Below, piece by piece: positions 44,261-52,809 of a stretch of DNA of 64,000 bases (within the stretch, counting starts at the first letter, position 1; the number at the start of each line of letters is the position of its first letter). The DNA is from Chromatiaceae bacterium (lineage in GTDB: Bacteria; Pseudomonadota; Gammaproteobacteria; Chromatiales; Chromatiaceae), in NCBI GenBank assembly GCA_024235395.1, contig JACKMK010000002.1, positions 124,001 through 188,000 on the forward strand, in the 5' to 3' direction. Made by a program: the position numbers and the translations under genes. Below the pieces are notes generated by a model. That model was not told where the DNA came from and did no database searches. It saw only the letters and a list, made by a program, of their open reading frames with translations.

Positions 44261-45304
44261 TCACAGCCAGTCGGTCAGCGCGAGCCCGAACCCGATGCGG
44301 TGAACATACTGGTCGTAGTCGATCAGACTCTCACCGTAGCCGCTGAAATACTGCACGTAACCCTTGAGATATGGATAGTCGCCGAGCGGAAAGCTCCAGG
44401 CGAGTTCCACGGCGCCGCGACTGAAACCCGACTCGATGTTGTTGCGTGACATCGCGCTGAATACATGCTGGCCGCGCTTGTGGACGATGCGCAGCTCGTG
44501 ATGTCCCAGGTAGTCCTCGATGTCGGGATTGTCGTCGTCCTCGTCGTCTTCGGGGATCCGGTACCAGGGTTTGAACGCGAACGCCCAGCTGCCGCGTTCG
44601 AGAATCAGGCTCGCATAGATCCGGTTCCAGCTGCGCGAGAGGTCGCCGCCACGTCCGTTGGATTGATGGACGACCCCGAGCGTGTTGGCCGTGTTGGTGA
44701 ATCCGAGAAACTTCCAGCCGGGGTTGAACTGCGCCCAGACCTCGGGCTCGTGGTTGGTCTCACGAAACGGCGATGACGCGTCGTTGTAGAGCTGCCAGAA
44801 CGATCGGTTCGTATAGGCCGCGTACAGATCCATCCGGTCGTCGAACAGACCCACTGCCAAAGGCGTCTTGATGCTGACCTGAAACTGGACCTCGGTGTCG
44901 TCGACACTTCCGAACTGGTTGCCGGCGAGTTGGCGGTAGGGTTCGGGGTCGTAACCGCTCGCGTTGTAGGCGGCGAGCAGGATGTAGTTCGGCCGATGGG
45001 ACATCAGCGTGAACGGCTGCAGTACGTTTTCCTTGTCCTGCCGAATGCGCTCGGAAACCACCTCGGGCGCTTTCTCCTCGGGCACGAACAGGTTCTCGCT
45101 GAGGGCCTTCTGACAGGCCAGTCGCAGCTCGGCGATGGTTGTATTGTCTTGGACCTGGAGCATGCGTGACGCCATGCACTCGCTCAGATCGTCGGCCTGT
45201 ACAAGGCCTGAGAGGATTAGACCGGCCAGCAACAGTACCGGGTCCGCCGGCTTGCAGGTCAGTGTGGGCCGTCCGCTGATCGCGTGCGCAGGTGTCTGTC
45301 TCAT
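44261..45304 (-). CDS. pldA: Outer-membrane phospholipase A
   Basis: This 347-residue protein has a signal sequence ending near LVQADD and a 12-stranded beta-barrel (about residues 100-347). The active site is visible in VVHQSNGRGG as H213 and S215, matching the His-Ser pair of OmpLA, with the following Asn and Arg. The long N-terminal extension (about 37-95) is typical of many proteobacterial homologues. It hydrolyses phospholipids that reach the outer leaflet and depends on calcium and dimerisation. The C-terminus ends in L rather than the usual F after an aromatic strand. Confidence 0.92.
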   Translation of the reverse strand: MRQTPAHAISGRPTLTCKPADPVLLLAGLILSGLVQADDLSECMASRMLQVQDNTTIAELRLACQKALSENLFVPEEKAPEVVSERIRQDKENVLQPFTLMSHRPNYILLAAYNASGYDPEPYRQLAGNQFGSVDDTEVQFQVSIKTPLAVGLFDDRMDLYAAYTNRSFWQLYNDASSPFRETNHEPEVWAQFNPGWKFLGFTNTANTLGVVHQSNGRGGDLSRSWNRIYASLILERGSWAFAFKPWYRIPEDDEDDDNPDIEDYLGHHELRIVHKRGQHVFSAMSRNNIESGFSRGAVELAWSFPLGDYPYLKGYVQYFSGYGESLIDYDQYVHRIGFGLALTDWL

Positions 45305-45529
45305 CTCGGTCTCTTGTCAGCGATGGTTCCGCGGGTGACCGGAGATGTGTGGAACGACGCCGATGCCGCATTCCACGTTTTCTCTCCGGTCCAGGCCAGA
45401 TGATAACCGCAGGCGGTGTCCGGTGTGGGCACGACCGGTGTGCGGTGTTGCGCAGATCGCGGATTACGTGCGGTGTTTATCGGAGCAGATGGGCCGCCGT
45501 GGCGGGCGCCCGCGTCGTGCGAACAGGCC

Positions 45530-46030
45530 TTAGAGAAATGTCTTGCTGCCGATCAGGCGCCCCTGCCAGTAAGGGTTGTCGAGTGATGCGCGACTGACCC
45601 GCTTGCCACTCGATGGAGCGTGAATGAAACGGCCTTTGCCCTCGTAGATCGCGACATGCTTGTCTTTTTTCAGGCCGACATCGAAAAACAGCAGGTCGCC
45701 CGGCAGCAGGTGGCGTCGCTCCGGCGTCCTGGCCCGTCGCCACTGGGCGACCGCGGTACGCGGAACCTGGATGCCGATCTGCTGATGCAGGTATTGCACC
45801 AGGCCGCTGCAGTCGAAGCCTCTCCGGTTGTTGCCACCGTACCGGTAGGGGGTGCCGATCTGTCCCGCCGCGAGGCGTGCGAGCTCCAGACGTGCCGGTG
45901 CGACGGCAGCGGGCGATGGATCGGTCGTGTCGACCGGTCCGGCGACACGCGTCGAACTGCAGCCTGCCAGCTGCAGCCAGGCGAGCAACACCCCGATGGT
46001 GAGTGTGAGTCTTCCCGCTGTGAAATGCAT
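45530..46030 (-). CDS. NlpC/P60 family peptidoglycan endopeptidase, lipoprotein
   Basis: This is a 166-residue protein. The signal peptide ends in a lipobox LAGC, with C24 as the lipidated residue, so it is a membrane-anchored envelope protein. The C40 peptidase domain has the catalytic C74 in FDCSGLVQYL, H125 in KHVAIYEG and H137 in FIHAPSSG. It resembles E. coli MepS/NlpC and likely cuts cross-link peptides in the wall. A 225-bp gap separates it from PldA downstream, so it is probably its own unit. Confidence 0.92.
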   Translation of the reverse strand: MHFTAGRLTLTIGVLLAWLQLAGCSSTRVAGPVDTTDPSPAAVAPARLELARLAAGQIGTPYRYGGNNRRGFDCSGLVQYLHQQIGIQVPRTAVAQWRRARTPERRHLLPGDLLFFDVGLKKDKHVAIYEGKGRFIHAPSSGKRVSRASLDNPYWQGRLIGSKTFL

Positions 46031-46104
46031 GGCACCCGGAATGCACGACGATCTGTTTCAGCATAGTCGGCATTCCGGATGTCCGCTTTAGCGGCGCCTT
46101 CGGC

Positions 46105-46686
46105 TCACGGCTTGCGAATACCCTCGATGCCGAGCCACAGATGCACCTCCTTGGACGCCGGTCCGAGGTCACGAGGGATGCCGAAGTCGCTCAGCGCGAA
46201 GCTCGTGCGCCCCTCGAAGCCGGTGCGGTATCCGCCCCAGGGATCGGGTCCCGCGCCGATGTGGGTCACGTCGATGGTGATCGGGCGCGTCACGCCCCGC
46301 AGGGTGAGGTTGCCCTCGAGTTTGCCCTTGCCATTGCCCAGGTCCCGATACGAGGTGCTGAGAAAGCGCGCCTTGGGAAACTGGTCGACGTCGAGGAACT
46401 CCTTGTCGCGCAGGTGCTTGTCACGTTCGGCGTGGTTCGAATCGATGCTGGCGGTGTCGATCGACACCGAGACCCGCGACGCCAGCGGATTGCCCTCGTC
46501 GTAGTTGAACTCGCCGCTGAACCGGTTGAAGCGACCGACCAGCCAACTGTATCCGAGGTGCTGGATATGGAACTGGATGAAGGCATGGGCACCTTGGGTA
46601 TCGATCACATAGTCGGTGGCCCCGGCGGTGCCGGCGGCCGACAGCAGCATGCCCGCGGCAATTGCGCGGATCTTGGGATTGGCCAT
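46105..46686 (-). CDS. yceI: YceI family periplasmic protein
   Basis: This is a 193-residue protein from ATG 46686 with a signal peptide (AIAAGMLLSAAGTAGATDY). It is a lipocalin-like barrel with the YceI landmarks DTQGAHAFIQFHIQHLGYSWLVGRFNRFSGEF, DVDQFPKARFLS and LTLRGVTRPITIDV. YceI proteins bind isoprenoid quinone-like molecules. The gene lies 16 bp after a cytochrome b561, the same pairing as yceJ-yceI in E. coli. Confidence 0.93.
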   Translation of the reverse strand: MANPKIRAIAAGMLLSAAGTAGATDYVIDTQGAHAFIQFHIQHLGYSWLVGRFNRFSGEFNYDEGNPLASRVSVSIDTASIDSNHAERDKHLRDKEFLDVDQFPKARFLSTSYRDLGNGKGKLEGNLTLRGVTRPITIDVTHIGAGPDPWGGYRTGFEGRTSFALSDFGIPRDLGPASKEVHLWLGIEGIRKP

Positions 46687-46702
46687 GGTCGTGCGTTCCT
46701 CC

Positions 46703-47263
46703 TTATTGGTGATGGTCGGTGCGCGGCCTGAGCATGCGGCGCAGGGTCGCGTCCTTGAACACGAAGTGGTGGCGCAACGCGCCGGCGACATGCAGGGCGA
46801 TCAAAGCGATCAGCAACATCGCGAGCCAGTAATGGATGCTGCCGGCAATGTCTTCCTGGGCCTCGATCCCATGCAGCGTCGAAGGGACCTCGAACCAGCC
46901 GAACACCTCGACCGGGCGGCCGTCTGCGGTCGAGATCAGATAGCCGCTGATGACCAGCAGCACCGGGACCAGGTACAACGCAGCATGTGCCAGCGATGTC
47001 GCGACGGCGAGACCGCCCCGCACATTCAGCGGGCGCGGCACTTCGCCACCGATGCGGACCAGTCCGCGCAGCACCAGGGCGATGCCGCATAACACGCCGA
47101 TCGAGCGATGCAGGTTCGGGCCCTTGTTGTACCAAGGATGGTAATAGTCCAGTCCGGTCATCCACAGACCCAGCGGCAACAGAAAGAGCAACATGCCGGC
47201 TATGATCCAGTGCAGAGCGATTGCGGGTATCCCGTAGCCGTCGCCCGAGTTTGTCCAGGTCAT
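46703..47263 (-). CDS. Cytochrome b561
   Basis: This is a 186-residue inner-membrane di-haem protein from ATG 47263. Four transmembrane helices carry the haem-ligand histidines, in AIALHWIIAGM, PNLHRSIGV, ATSLAHAALY and IHYWLAMLLIALIALHVAGALRHHF. It belongs to the bacterial CybB family and moves electrons between quinones and acceptors. It is 2 bp from the MFS gene upstream and 16 bp from yceI downstream, so all three form one operon. It is the likely electron partner of YceI. Confidence 0.92.
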   Translation of the reverse strand: MTWTNSGDGYGIPAIALHWIIAGMLLFLLPLGLWMTGLDYYHPWYNKGPNLHRSIGVLCGIALVLRGLVRIGGEVPRPLNVRGGLAVATSLAHAALYLVPVLLVISGYLISTADGRPVEVFGWFEVPSTLHGIEAQEDIAGSIHYWLAMLLIALIALHVAGALRHHFVFKDATLRRMLRPRTDHHQ

Positions 47264-47265
47264 GT

Positions 47266-48438
47266 TCAATCCTTCGTGACGTGCAGGGTCGTCGCGGTCC
47301 CGGGTGCGTGGCGCAGCATCACGCTCAGGCCGGTCAGGATCAGCAGCAAGACCAGCAATGTGCCGATGAACGCCGGCCATCCCACCCGCTGGTAGATGAA
47401 ACCCGGCAGGTAGGAACCGAGTGCGCCGCCCGCGTAGTACGCCGAAACGTATAGACCATTGACAAGGCCCTTGCGTTCCGTCTCGAGGTGGTTGAGGAAG
47501 GCGGACAATACGCTGTGCAGCGTGAACATGCCGGCTGCGAACACCAGCATCGACAGGTATGCAAAGCCGTTGCCGGGCAGGCCGAATGCGGCGGTGCCGG
47601 CGATATACACCAGACTCCCGGCGACCAAGGTACGGCGTTCGCCACCGAACAGCCGGATCAGGCGCAGCGACGACAGTGCGATCACGATACCGACCATATA
47701 GCCTGTATAGACCAGCGCGATCGCGCTCTGCGAGATCGTCGGATCGTTGTCGCGCATGTGAAACGGCAGGAAGTTCAGCATCGCGGCGAACACGAAGAAC
47801 AGCAGGAAGGCGCTGGCCAGGGCCTCTGCGTAGACAGGACGGCGGGCCAGGTCACGGATCTCAGCGAGGCGCACCTTGCCGAGCCGTAGGCGTGGGTCGG
47901 AGTCGAGGCGCGTGGTCAGCCAGGTCGCGAGCAGTGCCGCACACGCCCAGAACAGGAATGCCGCCTGCCAGTCGATCAGGTCGGTGAGCAGGCCGCTGAG
48001 TACACGGCCGCTGTAGCCGCCGGCGATCGTCGCGGCGATGTACACAGTGATGTTGCGGCGCGTCTTGTGCTGTCCCCCGGCCGCCGAACTGTAGGTCATC
48101 AGCGCGGTGAAGATCGCCGGCAGCATCATCCCTTCGAGCGTGCGCAAGACAAAGAACAAGGGGTAGTCGGGACCCAGGCTGATCGCGAACTGCGCAATGC
48201 TCAACACCGTGAATCCCGCAGTCAGCATGTGCTTGGTCGAGACGTGTTCGAGCACGTAACCGTACAGCAGGGGTCCCAGTGCGAGCGGAACCATGGTTGC
48301 GGTGGTCAACAACGCGGTGTCGCCGATCGGTCGGCCCCACTGCGTCGCGAGCAGCGGTAGCAACGGCTGGGTCGCGTACAGCACGGCGAATCCGACGATG
48401 GTGCAATAGACGACGATCGCCAGGTTGCGGGTGCCCAT
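47266..48438 (-). CDS. MFS transporter
   Basis: This 390-residue inner-membrane transporter has about twelve helices. It opens with LAIVVYCTIVGFAVLYATQPLLPLLATQW, as in YnfM/AraJ-type proton-driven drug or sugar efflux proteins of the major facilitator superfamily. ATG 48438 is used. It precedes the cytochrome b561 by 2 bp and is the first gene of that operon. The substrate is unknown. Confidence 0.88.
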   Translation of the reverse strand: MGTRNLAIVVYCTIVGFAVLYATQPLLPLLATQWGRPIGDTALLTTATMVPLALGPLLYGYVLEHVSTKHMLTAGFTVLSIAQFAISLGPDYPLFFVLRTLEGMMLPAIFTALMTYSSAAGGQHKTRRNITVYIAATIAGGYSGRVLSGLLTDLIDWQAAFLFWACAALLATWLTTRLDSDPRLRLGKVRLAEIRDLARRPVYAEALASAFLLFFVFAAMLNFLPFHMRDNDPTISQSAIALVYTGYMVGIVIALSSLRLIRLFGGERRTLVAGSLVYIAGTAAFGLPGNGFAYLSMLVFAAGMFTLHSVLSAFLNHLETERKGLVNGLYVSAYYAGGALGSYLPGFIYQRVGWPAFIGTLLVLLLILTGLSVMLRHAPGTATTLHVTKD

Positions 48439-48583
48439 GGCCCTTCCACAAACAGTCGAAAGGGGTGAGTATAAGGGCGCGCGGCACCCGGGTCGGGCGA
48501 CGGTTGTGGGAAATTCGTCAATCCTTACCCGCTGGTTTTGCGGTCATTTTGGGTCTGGTGGTAGCTGGTCGGGGGTGGTTTGG

Positions 48584-49354
48584 ATGTCGGATGTCCTGCA
48601 GCTGCGTTTTCTCGGGGTCGGCAACGCGAACGCGCAGGCGCTCGGCAATGCGTCCGCGGTCCTGGAGGACGGCGACGGCCGGCCTTTGCTGCTGATCGAT
48701 TGCGGTCCCAGCGTATTGCCCGCGTATCTCGCCCGCTACGGGGCATTGCCGGCGGCGCTCTTCGTCACGCATACCCATCTCGATCACATCGGCGGTCTCG
48801 AGGGACTGTTTTATCGCCTGGCCCTGGAGGAACCGGGGCTGTCGCCGGTGCGGCTGTACCTGCCGGCCAGTATCGTTCCGCGGCTGCATCAGCAATTGGC
48901 CGACGATCCGTTCAAGTTGGCCGAGGGTGGAATGAACTTCTGGGACCGCTTTCAGGTGATCCCGGTCGGCGATCAGTTCTGGCATGCCGGCCTGTTGTTC
49001 GACGTGTTTGCGGTGAGTCATCACGCCTACCGCGCGGCGTTCGGCCTCGGTTGCCCGGGACGTTTCGTCTATACCGGCGATACCCGGCCGATTCCCGATG
49101 TGCTGCAGCAGTTCGGCAACCACGGCGAATGGATCTTCCACGACTGCGCGCTGAAGGGCAGCCCATCGCATACCGGGGTCGCCGATCTCGCCGCGAGCTA
49201 TCCGCCCGCGCTGTGCGAGCGCCTCGTGCTGTATCACTACGAATCGCCGGGCGCGGCGGATCAGTTGCGCGCCCTCGGCTACCGGGTTGCCGACCCCGGC
49301 GAGGTGTTCAGGCTGCCACCCGGTCGAAGCCCGATATTGCGCTGCGTGGGTTAG
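48584..49354 (+). CDS. MBL-fold metallo-hydrolase
   Basis: This is a 256-residue cytoplasmic protein starting at ATG 48584; the upstream frame extension has no homology. Metal-binding motif FVTHTHLDHIGGLEG lies at about residues 59-73. Further ligands are in FAVSHHAYRAAF, the bridging aspartate in YTGDTRP, and the last histidine in LVLYHYESP. The overall plan resembles tRNase Z or phosphodiesterase-like members. The exact substrate is unknown. It is followed by the P-loop gene and MetA in the same direction. Confidence 0.9.
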   Translation: MSDVLQLRFLGVGNANAQALGNASAVLEDGDGRPLLLIDCGPSVLPAYLARYGALPAALFVTHTHLDHIGGLEGLFYRLALEEPGLSPVRLYLPASIVPRLHQQLADDPFKLAEGGMNFWDRFQVIPVGDQFWHAGLLFDVFAVSHHAYRAAFGLGCPGRFVYTGDTRPIPDVLQQFGNHGEWIFHDCALKGSPSHTGVADLAASYPPALCERLVLYHYESPGAADQLRALGYRVADPGEVFRLPPGRSPILRCVG

Positions 49355-49420
49355 TCAAAGACCCGGAACGGATTCCACCGCCGGCGCGCTTGACGGATAA
49401 TCTTTCGCTTGTCCATTGGC

Positions 49421-50278
49421 ATGGAGTATGTCGTGAAGTTCACGGTCGGGGAATTCCGCAACTGGCAGAACAAGAAGGTCACCCTGCTCGGGATGTCCGG
49501 GGTCGGCAAGACCTACATCTCGGACATGTTGCGCAAGCACCAGTGGTATCACTACTCCGGTGACTACCGGATCGGTACCCGCTACCTCGACGAAAGCATC
49601 CTGGACCTGATCAAGGAGCAGGCGATGCGGGTGCCGTTCCTGAGCGAGTTGTTGCGCAATGACTGGATCTATATCCGTAACAACATCAAGGTCTCCGACC
49701 TCGGTCCTGTGCTGTCGTTCGTCGGCAAGCTCGGCAATCCGGAGCTCGGCGGTGTGCCGTTGGAGGATTTCGAACGCCGCCAGGCACAGTACCGGGAGGC
49801 CGAGATCGCGGCGATGCACGACGTGCCCTCGTTCATCGAGAAGGGACAGAAGATCTACGGCTACAATCATTTCGTGAACGACGTCGGCGGATCCTTGTGT
49901 GAACTCGATGAGCCCGGCGTGATCGAGTTGCTGGTGCAGCACACCTTGATGTTGTACATCCAGGTGACCGACGAGGAAGAGGAGCAGAAGCTGATCCGTC
50001 GGGCGCAGAGCGACCCGAAACCGCTCTACTACCGGCCCGAATTCCTGCGCGAACAGCTTGCGCGCTACCTGGAGGAATCGGGGCTGCAGTATGCCGCGGA
50101 GATGGACCCCGATGCCTTCACGCGTTGGATTTTTCCACGCCTGTTCCATTCCCGCGTGCCGCGTTACGAGGCGATCGCTCAACAGGGCTACACTGTGACC
50201 TCGCGAGAGGTCGCCCAGGTGCGCGACGAACAGGATTTCCTGGGCCTTCTGGAAACCGCGATCGCCCGGTCGCAATAG
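49421..50278 (+). CDS. P-loop NTPase of unknown function
   Basis: This is a 285-residue protein from ATG 49421; a TTG 12 bases earlier or a GTG at 49433 is possible. The Walker A motif GMSGVGKT (residues 24-31) follows a short N-terminal segment, giving a kinase-like fold. Later segments include YSGDYRIGTRYLDE and a conserved-looking ENGXK-type loop, FIEKGQKIYGYNHFVNDVGGSLCE. This region could serve as Walker B or acceptor site. I cannot name the function. It lies between a metallo-hydrolase and metA in the same direction and is 8 bp before metA. Confidence 0.72.
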   Translation: MEYVVKFTVGEFRNWQNKKVTLLGMSGVGKTYISDMLRKHQWYHYSGDYRIGTRYLDESILDLIKEQAMRVPFLSELLRNDWIYIRNNIKVSDLGPVLSFVGKLGNPELGGVPLEDFERRQAQYREAEIAAMHDVPSFIEKGQKIYGYNHFVNDVGGSLCELDEPGVIELLVQHTLMLYIQVTDEEEEQKLIRRAQSDPKPLYYRPEFLREQLARYLEESGLQYAAEMDPDAFTRWIFPRLFHSRVPRYEAIAQQGYTVTSREVAQVRDEQDFLGLLETAIARSQ

Positions 50279-50286
50279 ATGCCGTC

Positions 50287-51360
50287 ATGCCGATAGTCGC
50301 CCACAACGCCCTGCCGACCTTCGACCGCCTGCGCGCCGAAGGGGTCAATGTGCTGCCGCCCGACCGGGCGTTGCATCAGGATATCCGCGAACTGCACATC
50401 GGCCTGTTGAACATGATGCCGGACAAGGCATTGGCGGCGACCGAGCGGCAGTTCTTCCGCCTGGTCGGAGAAAGCAACCCGATCGCGCAGTTCTACGTGC
50501 ATCCGTTCACGCTGCCCGAGCTGGCGCGCGGCGCCGCCGCACGTGAGCACGTGGACAGTTTCTACGACACCTTCGCGGCGGTGCGTGAGCAGGGGCTGGA
50601 CGCCCTGATCATCACCGGGGCGAACGTGGTCGGCTCCGACCTGGCCCGTCAGCCGTTCTGGCAACCCCTGATCGAGGTCATCGACTGGGCCTACGAGAAC
50701 GTCACCTCGACGCTGTGCAGCTGTCTCGCGACCCATGCGGTGCTCGAGTTCCGCTATGCGCAACGCCGGACGCCGCGTCCGGCCAAGACCTGGGGGGTGT
50801 TTCCGCACTGGGTCGTCGATAAGCGACACCCGCTCGTACACGATGTGAACACGCGTTTCGACGTGCCGCACTCGCGCTGGAACGACGTGTCGAGGGCGCA
50901 GTTCGATGCAGCCGGCCTGCACGTGCTCGCCGAGAGCGCGGTGGGCGTGCACCTGGCGACCAGCGCGGACGGCATCCGCTTCGTCTTCTTCCAGGGACAT
51001 CCCGAGTACGACACCATCTCGCTGCTCAAGGAGTACAAGCGCGAGGTGATGCGCTACGTCAGCGGCGACGCTGAGGTGTATCCACCGTTCGTCCAGAACT
51101 ACTTCACCGAGCGCGACCGGGCGATCCTGCGCGAGTATCGCCAACGCGTCGATGCGGCCGGCGCCGTCGGCAGTGACCCGCCGGATTTCCCCGATGCCTT
51201 GTTGACCGCGGGGTTGGACAACACCTGGCGCGACACGGCGCATGCGGTGGTTGGCAACTGGATGGGACTGGTCTACCAGCTGACCCACAGCGACCGGCGC
51301 AAACCCTTCATGGACGGCATCGATCCGGACGATCCGTTGCGCCTGGGGCCCCGCCGCTAG
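50287..51360 (+). CDS. metA: Homoserine O-acyltransferase, MetA family
   Basis: This is a 357-residue enzyme of methionine synthesis that activates homoserine. The start ATG 50287 lies 8 bp after the previous gene. The MetA landmarks are HIGLLNMMPDKALAATERQF, the nucleophile C146 in STLCSCLATH, and the histidine-glutamate pair in FFQGHPEYD. PHSRWNDV matches the substrate-binding segment. By hand alignment, the residue that helps choose succinyl- or acetyl-CoA (Gly or Glu in studied enzymes) is valine here, so the acyl donor is uncertain. It ends before a convergent DoxX gene. Confidence 0.9.
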   Translation: MPIVAHNALPTFDRLRAEGVNVLPPDRALHQDIRELHIGLLNMMPDKALAATERQFFRLVGESNPIAQFYVHPFTLPELARGAAAREHVDSFYDTFAAVREQGLDALIITGANVVGSDLARQPFWQPLIEVIDWAYENVTSTLCSCLATHAVLEFRYAQRRTPRPAKTWGVFPHWVVDKRHPLVHDVNTRFDVPHSRWNDVSRAQFDAAGLHVLAESAVGVHLATSADGIRFVFFQGHPEYDTISLLKEYKREVMRYVSGDAEVYPPFVQNYFTERDRAILREYRQRVDAAGAVGSDPPDFPDALLTAGLDNTWRDTAHAVVGNWMGLVYQLTHSDRRKPFMDGIDPDDPLRLGPRR

Positions 51361-51363
51361 ACA

Positions 51364-51401
51364 GGTGCCCGGAAGGCGCGCAGCGCGCCCGATGAGGCAC
51401 C
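51364..51401. terminator. Stem-loop between metA and DoxX genes
   Basis: GGTGCC (51364-51369) pairs with GGCACC (51396-51401), and inside them GGCGCG and CGCGCC form a second stem. The structure fills the 45-bp gap between the convergent metA and DoxX genes. No T-run follows, but the position fits a bidirectional terminator. Confidence 0.5.
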
Positions 51402-51405
51402 CGGG

Positions 51406-51972
51406 TCAGTCGCGAAACCGCCGGGCGATCCAGTAGTCGACGCTGAAATAGCGGCCGGCACCGGTGAAAAACAGCGCCAGCAACATGATGAAGTAGGTCG
51501 CCGCGAATTCGATGCCGTTGTTCAGGATCACGAACTCGCCGGAACCGGTGAGCCATTCGTAGTTGCCATGTTCCCGGAGCAGCGAGGTCGCTGCCGACAG
51601 GCGTTCCGCCGCTTCGGGTGTCTCGGCGATCGCGGCCCAGCCGTTCTGCAGGTGGACGGTGACGGCGGCAACGACCATCGTGACCATCAGCGGGATAGAG
51701 ATCCAGCGCGTCGCGAGTCCGATCAGCAGCAGTATCGCGCCGCCGGCCTCGGTCAACGCGGCGGCCCAGGCCATCAGCGCCGGCATCGGCAGACCGAGGC
51801 CCCAGTCGGGGTTGCCAAACCAGGCGATCGTGCTCTCCATGTCGGCCAGTTTCTTGGTGCCGGCCATCCAGAAAACCGGGACCAGGTACAGGCGCATCGC
51901 CAGCGGCGCGAGAAAATCGAGTGCCCGCAGCTGGTCGAGCAGGTCTTGTAGGCGGTTGGCTATCGCAATCAT
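51406..51972 (-). CDS. DoxX family membrane protein of the RiPP operon
   Basis: This is a 188-residue protein with four hydrophobic helices typical of DoxX (for example AMRLYLVPVFWMAGTKKL, AAALTEAGGAILLLIGLATRW and ATYFIMLLALFFTGAGR). The conserved G-KL motif after the first helix is present. It lies 54 bp after hvfC on the same strand and is the last gene of the four-gene operon. DoxX proteins occur in many DUF692/DUF2063 operons, where a role in electron or product transfer at the membrane is assumed, not proven. Confidence 0.88.
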   Translation of the reverse strand: MIAIANRLQDLLDQLRALDFLAPLAMRLYLVPVFWMAGTKKLADMESTIAWFGNPDWGLGLPMPALMAWAAALTEAGGAILLLIGLATRWISIPLMVTMVVAAVTVHLQNGWAAIAETPEAAERLSAATSLLREHGNYEWLTGSGEFVILNNGIEFAATYFIMLLALFFTGAGRYFSVDYWIARRFRD

Positions 51973-52026
51973 CGGGATCTCCGGCTTGGATGTCAGGGGC
52001 CTCGTCGGTCGGCGCTCAACCGGTGT

Positions 52027-52809
52027 TCAGACCCGCGTGCCGATGACCACGTTGCGGCGGCGCAGGTCGTCGAGCAGTTCCCGGCCCGCCGCGATGACCA
52101 CGTCGGGCTGCGGATGCGCCATCTCGTCGACGATGCTGTTCAATACCTCGAGACCGGTGCATTCGGGATCTTCTTTCAAGAGTTGCAACAGGCGCTGGGT
52201 GACCGCGTTGATCTGCAGGAAGTGCACGCCATCCCGGCGGTCCCGGTAGACCACGAGATGGGTGGGCTCCGCGGGTGGCGCATCGGGCAGAAAGTCGGGT
52301 CCGATCTGGTGCACCGGCCAGACGTAGCTCAGGTTCCATGCCGTGGGCGCGACCAGGGGTCGATTCGCCAGCAGGTCGCCGTTCGGATCGCATGCGGCCA
52401 GGTCGACATCCGCCTCACTGATCGATACGGCCAGCTCGACATATTCGTAATGTGCGAGTTCGAGCATGAATGGCCGGTCGCCCGGCTGTGGCTCGCGCTC
52501 GTTCTGCAGGTAATCCAGGAACTCCAGCCCGACCTGGGTGAACAGCGGCGTGCGGCTGCGGTGGCGGACCATGAAATCGCGGATCAGTGCCTGCCAGTCC
52601 GCGTCGCTGGTGATCTGCCGCAACACGGGAAAATTGGTCGCCATCTGGCTGTCGATGTTGTTGAACAGCAGTTCGGTGTACACCGCCATGCGCCGCGTCG
52701 GGATCCCCGCCGGCACCGGGTTGCCGTCCGGGTCGCGAATGTGCGCGGTGAATGCCAGCTGCTGTCGCTGGAAGCGTGGCAACGGCAGTTCGTCAGGCGA
52801 CGTGTGCAC
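52027..52809 (-). CDS. hvfC: HvfC/DUF2063 partner of the DUF692 oxidase
   Basis: This 260-residue cytoplasmic protein begins with PRFQRQQLAFTAHIRDPDG and continues with MAVYTELLFNNIDSQMATNFPVLRQI, the signature of the DUF2063 N-terminal domain. The C-terminal half (about residues 165-255) is the usual winged, RiPP-recognition-like domain that presents the precursor to the oxidase. It overlaps hvfB by 17 bp, which implies translational coupling and a stable complex. In the Haemophilus hvf system the HvfB-HvfC pair modifies EGKCG motifs; this is known there and inferred here. Confidence 0.9.
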   Translation of the reverse strand: MHTSPDELPLPRFQRQQLAFTAHIRDPDGNPVPAGIPTRRMAVYTELLFNNIDSQMATNFPVLRQITSDADWQALIRDFMVRHRSRTPLFTQVGLEFLDYLQNEREPQPGDRPFMLELAHYEYVELAVSISEADVDLAACDPNGDLLANRPLVAPTAWNLSYVWPVHQIGPDFLPDAPPAEPTHLVVYRDRRDGVHFLQINAVTQRLLQLLKEDPECTGLEVLNSIVDEMAHPQPDVVIAAGRELLDDLRRRNVVIGTRV

